Shown in pieces: positions 16,792 to 25,453 of a DNA stretch of 64,000 nucleotides. The notes below the pieces were generated by a model. The model saw only the letters and a list, made by a program, of their open reading frames with translations, searched no databases and was not told the origin of the DNA. Source of the DNA: Bradyrhizobium sp. 1 (GTDB lineage Bacteria > Pseudomonadota > Alphaproteobacteria > Rhizobiales > Xanthobacteraceae). The stretch covers positions 555,917-619,916 of the forward strand of contig NZ_JADPJH010000022.1 of assembly GCF_023073315.1 (NCBI RefSeq), given 5' to 3'. Both the position numbers and the translations under genes were made by a program. The stretch's first letter is position 1, and each line of letters opens with the position of its first letter.

Positions 16792-17767
16792 CGCCGACGC
16801 GGCCAGCTCAGTCAAGCGTGCCGATCCCTTCGCGCCGCTGACCTCCGACATGCTCGATGTCGGCGACGGCCACGAGCTCTATGTCGAAAGCGTTGGCCGC
16901 GCCGACGGCATTCCCGCAATCTATCTGCATGGCGGGCCGGGCTCCGGCTGCCAGCCGGATCATCGCCGGCTTTTCGATCCTGAGCGCTTCTGCGCGGTGC
17001 TGTTCGACCAGCGCGGCTGCGGTCGCAGCCGTCCCAAGGGCTCGCGCCAGCACAACACGACGGCGCACCTGATCGCCGACATGGAGACAATCCGCAAGAA
17101 ATTCGGCTTCGACCGCTGGATGGTGGTCGGCGGCTCCTGGGGCGCGACGCTGGCGCTGGCTTATGCGCAGGCGCATCCCGAGCGCGTCTCCGGCATTGCG
17201 CTGCGGGCAACCTTTCTGGGCACGCGGGCGGAAGTCGAGACCGCCTTCACCTCGCGCCTGTCTCAGTTCTATCCGGCCCTCTACGAGGATTTTCTCAGTG
17301 TGCTGCCGCTGGAGGAGCGCGAGCGGCCGGTGGAAGCTTACTATCGCCGCATCCTCGATACCGATCCGGCCGTGCACGGTCCGGCATCGCGGGCATGGCA
17401 CGACACCGAGCGCGCCTTGTCAGAGCACAAGCCGGCCAAGACACGGCTCGACCTCGCCTCGCTGAATGTCTGGCGCACGCTGCCTGCGACGCCGTTCATG
17501 GAGGCGCATTATTTCGTCCACGACAGCTTCATGACAGAGAACCAGTTGTTGCGGAACGCCGATAGGCTCGCCGGCATCCCCGGCATCATCGTGCAGGGCC
17601 GCTATGATCTGTTGTGCCCTCCTGAGACATCGCAGCGGCTAGCGAAACTTTGGCCGGGTTCCGAGGTCAGGATCGTGGAAGAAGCCGGGCATTCGCTCTA
17701 TGATGCCGGCGTGCGGGATGCGGTCATGAAGTCGATCGCCGACCTCGCGTCGAAGGCCGCACGCTGA
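16781..17767 (+). CDS. Proline iminopeptidase-type alpha/beta hydrolase
   Basis: A 328-residue alpha/beta hydrolase of peptidase family S33 that would remove N-terminal proline. Nucleophile Ser119 (VVGGSWGATLAL), oxyanion motif HGGPGSGC, and the Asp and His partners (QGRYDLLCPP, EEAGHSLYDA) are all present. No signal peptide is seen. Its start lies inside the last codons of pqqE. No pqqF or pqqG protease is nearby, so a role in trimming cyclised PqqA is conceivable but unproven; it may equally be a passenger. ATG 16784 is an alternative start. Confidence 0.88.
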   Translation: MMPDADAASSVKRADPFAPLTSDMLDVGDGHELYVESVGRADGIPAIYLHGGPGSGCQPDHRRLFDPERFCAVLFDQRGCGRSRPKGSRQHNTTAHLIADMETIRKKFGFDRWMVVGGSWGATLALAYAQAHPERVSGIALRATFLGTRAEVETAFTSRLSQFYPALYEDFLSVLPLEERERPVEAYYRRILDTDPAVHGPASRAWHDTERALSEHKPAKTRLDLASLNVWRTLPATPFMEAHYFVHDSFMTENQLLRNADRLAGIPGIIVQGRYDLLCPPETSQRLAKLWPGSEVRIVEEAGHSLYDAGVRDAVMKSIADLASKAAR

Positions 17768-17792
17768 CGCGCGAAACAAGGACAACAAGAAA

Positions 17793-18470
17793 ATGCCGCT
17801 CGCCGGGACAGGCATGCTGCTGACGTCGATGAACATCGACGCGGCGGATGAAGCCGATTTCAACCGCTGGTACGATCGCGAGCATCTGGAAGAGCGCGTC
17901 GCGATCGAGGGTTTCCTGGAGGCACGGCGCTATGTCGCGCACGCCGCCAATCCCAAATATCTCTCGCTGTACTCAACCGCGACGCTCGACGTGCTCGACA
18001 GTCCCGCCTACCGGGCGCGGCTCGCCAACCAGACCGAATGGTCGCGGCGGAGCATGGCGCATTTCAAGGACATGCTGCGCGTGGTCGCGCGCATCACGAT
18101 CAGCAAGGGCACTGGCCGCGGCGCTACGCTCGGCTTGGTGCGGCTGCGCCCCACGGCCGACAACGCCAGCGCATGGCGTGATGCACTGCAAGAAAAGCTG
18201 GCGCCGGGGACTCGCGAAGGCATCATCTCGATGCATCTGCTCGAAAGCGAGCCGGAATTGTCGGGCGCAACTGCCGACATTCCGGCCGTGCGCAACGAAG
18301 GCGCGCGCGACTGGTTCGTGCTGATCGACGGCACGCATGTCGGCGCGGTCTCGGCTGTCATCGCCGAACGCTTCACCGGCCCTGCTGCCGCGCCCTTCCC
18401 GCCGCCCGTCTCCGTCGGCACTTACGCGCTGATGTGGGACCTCGCGAAGAGCGACATCGCGCGCAGCTAA
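17793..18470 (+). CDS. Conserved hypothetical protein, probably dimeric alpha/beta-barrel fold
   Basis: A 225-residue soluble protein with no assigned function. The N-terminal half (MLLTSMNIDA, FNRWYDREHLEERVAIEGFL, ARRYVAHAANPKYLSLY) resembles the EthD-like dimeric alpha/beta-barrel proteins, and a related pattern (GLVRLRPT, LLESEPEL, WFVLIDG) recurs in the second half, which suggests an internal duplication. It follows the pqq-linked hydrolase after 25 bases and could be the last gene of that transcript. Confidence 0.7.
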   Translation: MPLAGTGMLLTSMNIDAADEADFNRWYDREHLEERVAIEGFLEARRYVAHAANPKYLSLYSTATLDVLDSPAYRARLANQTEWSRRSMAHFKDMLRVVARITISKGTGRGATLGLVRLRPTADNASAWRDALQEKLAPGTREGIISMHLLESEPELSGATADIPAVRNEGARDWFVLIDGTHVGAVSAVIAERFTGPAAAPFPPPVSVGTYALMWDLAKSDIARS

Positions 18471-18611
18471 GCAGCCATCCGCATCGCAACATATTGCACC
18501 GCCGCATTGCTCCGCGCGGTGCGTTAATGCTGTGCGCGCGCAGCTCCCATGAAAGCGGTCAATCGCGAAAATTTGCCGTTGTACTTCGAAACGGTTCTAA
18601 TAAGCTAACCC

Positions 18612-18623
18612 AATGACGTCATT
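18612..18623. promoter_or_regulatory. Perfect 12-base palindrome upstream of the flavoprotein-KorAB operon
   Basis: AATGACGTCATT lies about 85 bases before the start of the GltD-like gene, in a gap of about 240 bases that holds no other recognised feature. It could be a dimeric regulator site; nothing in the sequence identifies the regulator. Confidence 0.35.
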
Positions 18624-18707
18624 CAGAAACCAGATCGACGCGCGTTAAGCGTCCGACAAGCTCACAAGAGGCCGCCGGGTCTTTGAGCCTGCGCGGACAG
18701 GGTAGGA

Positions 18708-20507
18708 ATGAAACCGACCGATATCGCGGCCCCCGACTACTTTCATAAAGTGGTCGATTGCCAATGGGCCTGTCCTGCGCACACTCCGGTTCCCGAATAC
18801 ATCCGATTGATCGCACAAGGCCGCTACAGCGACGCCTACATGATCAATTGGAAATCGAACGTGTTTCCCGGAATTCTGGGACGCACCTGCGATCGTCCAT
18901 GCGAGCCGGCGTGCCGGCGTGGACGCGTCGAGGAGACGCCAGTCGCGATCTGCCGCCTCAAGCGCGTCGCCGCAGACTTCAAGGACGACATCACGCTGCG
19001 CCTGCCGCGTCCCTCCGCGAAGAACGGCAAGCGCGTTGCATTCGTCGGCGGCGGCCCGGCTTCACTGACGGTGGCGCGCGACCTCGCGCCGCTCGGCTAT
19101 CACTGTACCGTGTTCGACGGTGATCCCCAGGCCGGCGGAATGATGCGCACGCAGATTCCCAAATTCCGCCTGCCCAATTCGGTCATCGACGAGGAGACCG
19201 GCTACATCCTCAACCTCGGCGTCGACTTCAAAGGCGGTCACCGCATCGAGAGCATGAAGGCGCTGCTCGCGGAGAAATACGACGCGATCTTCGTCGGCTC
19301 CGGCGCGCCGCGCGGCCGCGAGCTCGACATTCCCGGCCGGAAGGAAGCAGCCGCCAACGTTCATATCGGCATCGACTGGCTGTCCTCGGTCTCGTTCGGC
19401 CACACCGACAAGATCGGCAAGCGCGTCATCGTGCTCGGCGGCGGCAACACCGCGATGGATTGCTGCCGCACCGCGCGCCGGCTCGGCGGCGAAGAGGTGA
19501 AGGTCGTCGTGCGCTCCGGCTTCGAGGAGATGAAGGCATCGCCCTGGGAGAAGGAGGACGCGCTCCACGAGGACATTCCGATCCTCAATTTCCTGGTCCC
19601 GGTCGCCTTCGTCCACGACAACGGCAAGCTCACCGGCATCACCTTCCAGAAGGTGAAGGCCGAATACGATTCCAAGGGCCGCCGCAATCTCGTGCCGTCA
19701 GGCGAGCCCGACCAGACCATCGAATGCGACGACGTGCTGGTCGCGGTCGGCCAGGAAAACGCCTTCCCCTGGATCGAGCAGGATTGCGGCATCGAGTTCG
19801 ACAAATGGCACATGCCCAAGGTCGACCCGAAGACGTTCGTCTCGACCAATCCCAAAGTATTCTTCGGCGGCGACGCCGCGTTCGGGCCGAAGAACATCAT
19901 CTGGGCGGTGGCGCAGGGCCATGACGCCGCGCTGTCGATCCACAAGCTGCTGTCGGGCGAGGACATCACCGAGCGGCCATTGCCGGAGGTGCATGTCTCG
20001 TCGCAGAAGATGGGCATCCACGAATGGAGCTATGACAACGACATCTCCAACGACAAGCGCTACAAGGTGCCGCATCGCGACAAGGTGATCGCGCTGAAGG
20101 ACATCCGCACCGAGGTCGAGCTCGGCTACGACGTCAAGCTGGCGCTGGGCGAAGCCGAGCGCTGCCTGAACTGCGACGTGCAAACCGTATTCTCGACCTC
20201 GCTGTGCATCGAGTGCGATGCCTGCGTCGACATCTGCCCGATGGATTGCATCACCTTCACGGAGAACGGCGAGGAAGCCGACCTGCGCCAGCACCTGAAG
20301 GCGCCTTCGCTGCATCCGGACCAGGATCTCTACGTGTCCAGCGATCTCAAGACCGGGCGCGTCATGGTGAAGGATGAGGATGTCTGCCTGCATTGTGGGC
20401 TGTGCGCCGAGCGTTGTCCCACCGGGGCCTGGGACATGCAGAAATATTTGATCGAAATGACTCACGCAGGTTCAGCATGTCCGACAAAAAGCCGATCAGC
20501 AGCGTAA
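18708..20507 (+). CDS. GltD-like FAD/NAD(P) oxidoreductase with C-terminal ferredoxin domain
   Basis: A 599-residue electron-transfer flavoprotein. Residues 15-90 form the cysteine-rich N-terminal domain of the glutamate synthase small subunit family (CQWACPAHTPVPEYI, GRTCDRPCEPACRRG). An FAD-binding motif (VAFVGGGPASLTVA) and an NAD(P)-binding motif (VIVLGGGNTAMDCC) follow. The C-terminus adds two [4Fe-4S] clusters (CIECDACVDICPMDC and CLHCGLCAERCP). No glutamate synthase large subunit is nearby; instead its end overlaps a KorA gene. It most likely passes electrons between ferredoxin-level clusters and NAD(P). GGTAGGA precedes the ATG. Confidence 0.9.
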   Translation: MKPTDIAAPDYFHKVVDCQWACPAHTPVPEYIRLIAQGRYSDAYMINWKSNVFPGILGRTCDRPCEPACRRGRVEETPVAICRLKRVAADFKDDITLRLPRPSAKNGKRVAFVGGGPASLTVARDLAPLGYHCTVFDGDPQAGGMMRTQIPKFRLPNSVIDEETGYILNLGVDFKGGHRIESMKALLAEKYDAIFVGSGAPRGRELDIPGRKEAAANVHIGIDWLSSVSFGHTDKIGKRVIVLGGGNTAMDCCRTARRLGGEEVKVVVRSGFEEMKASPWEKEDALHEDIPILNFLVPVAFVHDNGKLTGITFQKVKAEYDSKGRRNLVPSGEPDQTIECDDVLVAVGQENAFPWIEQDCGIEFDKWHMPKVDPKTFVSTNPKVFFGGDAAFGPKNIIWAVAQGHDAALSIHKLLSGEDITERPLPEVHVSSQKMGIHEWSYDNDISNDKRYKVPHRDKVIALKDIRTEVELGYDVKLALGEAERCLNCDVQTVFSTSLCIECDACVDICPMDCITFTENGEEADLRQHLKAPSLHPDQDLYVSSDLKTGRVMVKDEDVCLHCGLCAERCPTGAWDMQKYLIEMTHAGSACPTKSRSAA

Positions 20508-22324
20508 ACGACTTCGTCGTCCGCTTCGCCAACGTCAACGGCTCCGGTTCGGCCAGCGCCAACGAAATGTTCGCACGCGCGATCCTGCGTCATGGCGTTC
20601 CGGTGTCCCCGCGCAATATCTTCCCCTCCAACATCCAGGGCCTGCCGACCTGGTACGAGGTGCGGGTGACCGAAGAAGGCCATCTCGGCGCCCGCGGCGG
20701 CGTCGACATGATGGTGGCGATGAATCCGCAGACCTGGGACAAGGACGTCGCCGGCATCGAGCCCGGCGGCTATCTGTTCTACGATTCCACCAAGCCGATG
20801 CCGTCGACCAAATTCCGCGACGATATCACCGTGATCGGCGTCCCCCTGACCGCCATCACCAACTCGACCTACACCGATCCACGCCAGCGCCAGCTGTTCA
20901 AGAACATCATCTATCTCGGCGCGCTCTCGGCGCTGCTCGACATGGATCCGAAGCTGATCGAGCAGCTGATCGGCGAGCAGTACAAGGGCAAGGAGAAGCT
21001 GCTCTCCTCCAATGTCCACGCGTTGCATCTCGGCCGTGACTGGGCGCTGCAAAATCTGAAATGTCCGCTGGGTTTGCGCATCAAGAAGTCCGACAAGGTC
21101 GGCGACCGCATTTTCATCGAGGGCAACAGCGCGGCCGCACTCGGCGCCGTCTATGGCGGCGCCACCGTGTGCGCCTGGTATCCGATCACGCCGTCCTCGT
21201 CGGTGGCGGAGGCCTTCACCGCCCATTGCAAGAAGTACCGGCACGATCCCCAGACGGGCAAGGCGAAATACGCGATCGTGCAGGGCGAGGACGAACTGGC
21301 CTCGATCGGCATCGTGATCGGCGCCTCCTGGAACGGTGCGCGCGCCTTCACCGCGACCTCCGGCCCCGGCATCTCCCTGATGACGGAGTTCATCGGCCTC
21401 TCATATTTCGCCGAGATCCCGGCCGTGATCATGAACATCCAGCGCGCCGGCCCCTCGACGGGTATGCCGACGCGCACCCAGCAATGCGACATCATCGCCT
21501 GTGCCTATGCTTCGCATGGCGACACCAAGCATGTGCTGCTGTTCCCGGAAGATCCGGCCGAGGCGTTCGAGTTCGCGGCCGCCGCCTTCGATCTCGCCGA
21601 GCGGCTCCAGACCACGATCTTCCTGATGCTCGATCTCGACATCGGCATGAACCACCGCCTCTGCCGTCCGCTGAAATGGGACGATGCCAAGCAGTATGAC
21701 CGCGGCAAGGTGATGACCGCCGAGATGCTGGACGAGGGCCGCGATTTCGGCCGCTATCTCGACGTCGACGGCGACGGCATTCCGTACCGCACCTATCCCG
21801 GCACGCATCCGACCAAGGGCTCCTATTTTACCCGCGGCACCTCGCGTGACCGCTATGCGCGCTACTCCGAGGAAGGCTCGGTTTATGCCGACAACATGCA
21901 GCGCCTGATACGCAAATTCGAAACCGCGCAGGACATGGTACCGCGGCCGCTGCAGGCCAATGCAGAACGGCCGACCAAATATGGCGTGATCTATTTCGGC
22001 TCGACCTCGCCCGCGATGGACGAAGCGATCGGACTGCTGGAAACGCGTGGGCATCAGCTCGACCGCTTGCGCATCCGCGCCTTCCCGTTCCATTCGAGCG
22101 TCGCGAGCTTCCTTGCCGAGCACGATTTCGTTTATGTCGTCGAGCAGAACCGCGACGCCCAGCTCCGTCAGCTCATCGTCAACGAAAACGGTATCGATCC
22201 GGTCCGCCTCGTGCCGATCGTGCACTATGACGGCACCCCGATCACCGCCCGTTACATCGCAAAAGCCATTGGCGACCACCAGGATCACCTCAAGGTGACC
22301 CCGCTCCGCAAGGCCGTGTCATGA
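20477..22324 (+). CDS. 2-oxoacid:acceptor oxidoreductase, alpha (gamma-alpha fused) subunit
   Basis: A 615-residue subunit of a thiamine-diphosphate 2-oxoacid:ferredoxin oxidoreductase. The N-terminal part is the gamma-type domain (GSGSASANEMFARAILRHG); the alpha (pyrimidine-binding) part begins near residue 215 (GNSAAALGAVYGGATVCAWY, PITPSSSVAEAF, TSGPGISLMTEFIGLS). This arrangement matches 2-oxoglutarate (Kor) or related enzymes. The start at 20477 overlaps the flavoprotein gene by 31 bases; a longer open frame from 20393 lies within that gene. It overlaps korB by 4 bases. Confidence 0.9.
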   Translation: MSDKKPISSVNDFVVRFANVNGSGSASANEMFARAILRHGVPVSPRNIFPSNIQGLPTWYEVRVTEEGHLGARGGVDMMVAMNPQTWDKDVAGIEPGGYLFYDSTKPMPSTKFRDDITVIGVPLTAITNSTYTDPRQRQLFKNIIYLGALSALLDMDPKLIEQLIGEQYKGKEKLLSSNVHALHLGRDWALQNLKCPLGLRIKKSDKVGDRIFIEGNSAAALGAVYGGATVCAWYPITPSSSVAEAFTAHCKKYRHDPQTGKAKYAIVQGEDELASIGIVIGASWNGARAFTATSGPGISLMTEFIGLSYFAEIPAVIMNIQRAGPSTGMPTRTQQCDIIACAYASHGDTKHVLLFPEDPAEAFEFAAAAFDLAERLQTTIFLMLDLDIGMNHRLCRPLKWDDAKQYDRGKVMTAEMLDEGRDFGRYLDVDGDGIPYRTYPGTHPTKGSYFTRGTSRDRYARYSEEGSVYADNMQRLIRKFETAQDMVPRPLQANAERPTKYGVIYFGSTSPAMDEAIGLLETRGHQLDRLRIRAFPFHSSVASFLAEHDFVYVVEQNRDAQLRQLIVNENGIDPVRLVPIVHYDGTPITARYIAKAIGDHQDHLKVTPLRKAVS

Positions 22325-23376
22325 CCTATATTGCCAAGCCGAAATTCCATCACCCGGGCCTCAAGAAGAACGAGCTCGGCTATACCCATCGCGACTACGA
22401 AGGCAAGATCTCGACGCTGTGCGCCGGCTGCGGCCACGATTCGATCACGGCCTCGATCATCGAGGCCTGCTACGAGCTGTCGATCGAGCCGCACCGGGTG
22501 GCAAAGATCTCCGGCATCGGCTGCTCCTCGAAGACGCCGGACTATTTTCTCGGCAATTCGCACGGCTTCAACACCGTGCACGGCCGTATGCCCAGCGTGC
22601 TGACAGGCGCCAACCTCGCTAACCGCGATTTGATCTATCTCGGCGTCTCCGGCGATGGCGACAGCGCGTCGATCGGCTTCGGCCAGTTCGCGCATTCGAT
22701 CCGGCGCGGCGTCAACATGACCTATATCGTCGAGAACAACGGCGTCTACGGCCTGACCAAGGGCCAGTTCTCGGCGACGGCCGACCGCGGCTCGAAGTCC
22801 AAAAAGGGCGTCACCAACACGGACAACGCCATCGACCTCGTCGCCATCGCGCTGCAGCTCGGCGCCACCTTCGTCGCGCGCTCGTTCTCAGGCGACAAGA
22901 CCCAGCTGGTGCCGCTGATCGCGGCCGCGATCGGCCACAAGGGCGCGTCCTTCATCGACGTCATCAGCCCCTGCATCGCCTTCAACAACCACGCCGGCTC
23001 GACCAAGAGTTTTGATTATGTCCGCGAGCACAACGACGCCGTGAACCGACTCGACGTGCTGGTCGGCCGCGATCCCATTGCGGTGGATTATGCGCCGGGC
23101 ACGGTGCAGGTGGTCGAACAGCACGACGGCAGCAAGATCGCGCTGCGCAAGATCGACGCCGATTACGATCCGCACGACCGGCTCGGCGCGCAAACCTTCC
23201 TCGCGAGGCATGCCGCCAAGGGCCAGATCGTCACCGGGCTCCTGTACGTCGATCCCGATGCGGAAGATCTGCATGCGCATCTCGACACGGTCGAGACGCC
23301 GCTGAACACGCTGGAAGCGGACACGCTGTGCCCCGGCTCGGCGGCGCTGGACAAGTTCAACGCCAGCCTGCGCTGA
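22321..23376 (+). CDS. 2-oxoacid:ferredoxin oxidoreductase, beta subunit
   Basis: A 351-residue thiamine-diphosphate-binding subunit. The cluster and cofactor motifs are LCAGCGHDSI, ISGIGCSSKTPDYF, HGRMPSVLTGANLAN and the ThDP motif GDGDSASIGFGQF. It begins at the ATGA overlap with the alpha subunit and must form the catalytic pair with it. The substrate is most likely 2-oxoglutarate, judging by family resemblance, but pyruvate or branched oxoacids are not excluded. Confidence 0.9.
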   Translation: MTYIAKPKFHHPGLKKNELGYTHRDYEGKISTLCAGCGHDSITASIIEACYELSIEPHRVAKISGIGCSSKTPDYFLGNSHGFNTVHGRMPSVLTGANLANRDLIYLGVSGDGDSASIGFGQFAHSIRRGVNMTYIVENNGVYGLTKGQFSATADRGSKSKKGVTNTDNAIDLVAIALQLGATFVARSFSGDKTQLVPLIAAAIGHKGASFIDVISPCIAFNNHAGSTKSFDYVREHNDAVNRLDVLVGRDPIAVDYAPGTVQVVEQHDGSKIALRKIDADYDPHDRLGAQTFLARHAAKGQIVTGLLYVDPDAEDLHAHLDTVETPLNTLEADTLCPGSAALDKFNASLR

Positions 23377-23410
23377 CGCTTGCTCCGGTTCGGCGAAAAC
23401 ACACCGTGTT

Positions 23411-23995
23411 CTAATGGACGGGTTCGGGCTCGGCTGCGGCGCGGCCCGAATATGCCAATCGGCCGGCCGACCAATAATGCTTGCAGGTGTCGAACAGGGC
23501 TTCGCCATCCATGGTCAGGCCGCCCGCATTGACGAGCACGCCGTCCGCACCAATTGGCTTATTCAGCAGCACCAAGACGCGCTTCAGAAAGCCGCCGTCG
23601 AACCGCTCGGCGAGGAGAGGATCGAGCTGGAGCACCACGACTTTCTGGCTGCGATACCGAAAGATCGAGATGTCCCGCACCGATCTCCAGGAGATGGTGT
23701 CATCGGCGATCCTGGTGTCGCGAATGCCGACACGGGTGATGAAGACGACCGGCTCACCGGACGAGATCAAGGTCCAGAGCATCTTGCAGGTGGCCAGGCC
23801 GAAAAACACGATGCCGAAATAGCAGAGCGCGATCTGGAACGTGCTGATGTCCTTGACGTAGTGCCAGTTGAATGCGAGCGCGGCGCACAGCAGCGTCAGC
23901 ACCAGGCCGGTCCCCAGCAGCATGAACAGCCGCGGCAGGGAATAGCCGACCGTAAGGTTGGGCAAGTTGTGACTTTCGGACATTTTGAGCGCCAC
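23411..23995 (-). CDS. STM3941-like membrane protein (paralogue 1)
   Basis: A 194-residue inner-membrane protein of unknown function. Two hydrophobic segments (about residues 22-43 and 55-77) precede a soluble domain with VVFITRVGIRDTRIADDTISW, VLQLDPLL. The protein at 31993-32703 shares this arrangement and motif series, so the two are paralogues. The start may be the second Met (residue 5). It converges on the KorAB operon. Similarity to STM3941-type proteins is recalled and does not give a function. Confidence 0.72.
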   Translation of the reverse strand: MALKMSESHNLPNLTVGYSLPRLFMLLGTGLVLTLLCAALAFNWHYVKDISTFQIALCYFGIVFFGLATCKMLWTLISSGEPVVFITRVGIRDTRIADDTISWRSVRDISIFRYRSQKVVVLQLDPLLAERFDGGFLKRVLVLLNKPIGADGVLVNAGGLTMDGEALFDTCKHYWSAGRLAYSGRAAAEPEPVH

Positions 23996-24188
23996 CAGCC
24001 ATTTGCAACAACCAGGGGTTTATCAACGCCCCTCCTTCCAGAGTGTTAAGACTGGAACCTTGCGCGAGGCTCCCCACGGCATTGCGGGCCAGGGGCACTT
24101 GAACGCGCGGCGGCTGGCTCGCGACTAAAGGCCGATTGGCCCTCATCGTCCCGATGCGGGTCTCGACGCCTCTCGCGCTGGTGCGGCC

Positions 24189-24806
24189 ATGAAGCTTGCC
24201 CTCGTCCTTCCGCTTGTCCTTGCCGCATTCGTTGGCGCCGCCCGGGCGGAAACCGCCGACGACATCCGGGAGGCCAGCCAGGCCGAGGCCGAAACCTTCA
24301 ATACGCGGATGTATGCGGGCCCCCCCGGCAACAAAGCCTTTGCCTGCTTCGTCCGCCGCTACGATGCCCGGCATCTGGCCCGGCATCCGAAGCAGAAAGT
24401 CACCGCGATGAAGCTGCTGATCTCGGCCGAGGCCGACACGGAGGACAAGCAGCTCCACAATTCGTTCCGCCTCGGCTTCAGATATCGCCATCGCTCCGGA
24501 GATTTCAGGTCCGGCGGCTCCTGTCACCAGGTGGTGTTCGCGAAGGATGGCAACGAGATCCGCTTCGGCTGCGGCGTCGACTGCGAAGGCGGCAGCCTCG
24601 GCGTGGCGCTCGCGAACAACGACAAGTCAGCCATTGTACGGCTCGGAAGGGTCAGGGTCTGGCAGAACGAGAAGCCGGATAGCGAAGCCGAGGAGTCGCT
24701 GGTGGCCGGCGCCGATGACGGGATTTTCCGCCTCGATCGCACCGACAACAGCGAATGCGCCTCGCTGGTGACCGACCACGAGGAACTCGCCGCACTACGT
24801 CACTAG
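24189..24806 (+). CDS. Exported protein of unknown function
   Basis: A 205-residue protein with a clear Sec signal peptide (MKLALVLPLVLAAFVGAARA, cleavage near residue 20). The mature part is hydrophilic with several cysteines (FACFVRRYD, GSCHQVVF, FGCGVDCEGG, SECASL), compatible with disulphides in the periplasm. No family was recognised. The next gene, also exported, follows 44 bases later on the same strand. The roughly 190-base region upstream holds nothing recognised. Confidence 0.68.
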   Translation: MKLALVLPLVLAAFVGAARAETADDIREASQAEAETFNTRMYAGPPGNKAFACFVRRYDARHLARHPKQKVTAMKLLISAEADTEDKQLHNSFRLGFRYRHRSGDFRSGGSCHQVVFAKDGNEIRFGCGVDCEGGSLGVALANNDKSAIVRLGRVRVWQNEKPDSEAEESLVAGADDGIFRLDRTDNSECASLVTDHEELAALRH

Positions 24807-24850
24807 TGATATGTCTCCGGCAAAGTGGGGCGCAGTCGAGGGAGATCGCC

Positions 24851-25300
24851 ATGAACCGCCGGAACATCTTGTGGAGCGCTATGTCGGCTTTGGGGGCGGC
24901 TCTTGGCGCCTCCAGCGCAAAGGCCGCGACTGAGGCTCCTGCATCGAACAAGCTGAAGGTCGTCTACCATCTCAGCGACGCCGAGAAGGTCAATTTCGTG
25001 CTCGGCAATATCCAGAACCACATCGACGGCGTCGGCGGGCCCGACCACGTCACGATCGCGCTGGTGATTCACGGACCCGCGCTGAAGGCGTTTCACTGGG
25101 CGCAGGCCAATCCTGACATCAGCAAACGCGTCGGCGACTTCTCCAAGGACGGCGTCGAGCTCGCGGCGTGCGGCAACACGATGAAGGCGCAGAACGTCAC
25201 GCTGACGGACCTGCTGCCGGGCTTCGTCAGCGCGGAAAAGGGCGGCGTGGTTCGTTTGGCCGAGCTGCAGTCGCAGGGGTATCTTTATTTGCGGCCGTGA
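24851..25300 (+). CDS. DsrE-family protein with signal peptide
   Basis: A 149-residue protein. An N-terminal export signal (MNRRNILWSAMSALGAALGA, ending near SSAKA) precedes a DsrE/DsrF-like domain: KVVYHLSDAEKVNFVLGNIQ, VTIALVIHGPALKAF, GVELAACGNTMKAQNV, and a C-terminal GVVRLAELQSQGY. The Cys in LAACGNT matches the conserved Cys of this family. GGAGATCGCC precedes the ATG; the frame is open upstream to 24755 but that part overlaps the previous gene. It may handle sulfur species in the periplasm; the role is not established. Confidence 0.83.
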   Translation: MNRRNILWSAMSALGAALGASSAKAATEAPASNKLKVVYHLSDAEKVNFVLGNIQNHIDGVGGPDHVTIALVIHGPALKAFHWAQANPDISKRVGDFSKDGVELAACGNTMKAQNVTLTDLLPGFVSAEKGGVVRLAELQSQGYLYLRP

Positions 25301-25321
25301 GCGCCAAGGAAAAGGTGCGCG

Positions 25322-25365
25322 ACCTCCCCCGCAAGCGGGAGAGGTAAGGTGGAGCCCGCGGCTCC
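25322..25365. repeat. Short hairpin repeat (ACCTC...GAGGT) plus second hairpin
   Basis: An 11-base imperfect stem with AA loop at 25322-25345 is the same type as the hairpins at 40494 and 40588. A second hairpin, GGAGCC/GGCTCC, follows at 25351-25365. It lies 21 bases after the DsrE-family gene and may end that transcript. Confidence 0.6.
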
Positions 25366-25401
25366 CCTTTCCCAACTGATCTTGATCCCGCTTGACTTAC
25401 T

Positions 25402-25445
25402 CATAACTCCAGGGTTATGGATTAATTCATAACCTATGAGTTATG
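25402..25445. promoter_or_regulatory. Twin operator, two CATAAC-N6-GTTATG palindromes
   Basis: Two perfect inverted repeats with the same half-site and the same 6-base spacer lie at 25402-25419 and 25428-25445, their centres 26 bases apart. They immediately precede the ArsR-family gene, and the second covers the ATG at 25436. This is the usual form of an autorepressor site for a dimeric winged-helix protein. Binding by the adjacent ArsR protein is inferred. Confidence 0.78.
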
Positions 25446-25453
25446 GATCTCAC

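Noticed and set aside
24054..24058. GGAAC upstream of the exported protein gene, as an EcfG -35 box
   Set aside because: No TT at 18-19 bases downstream.
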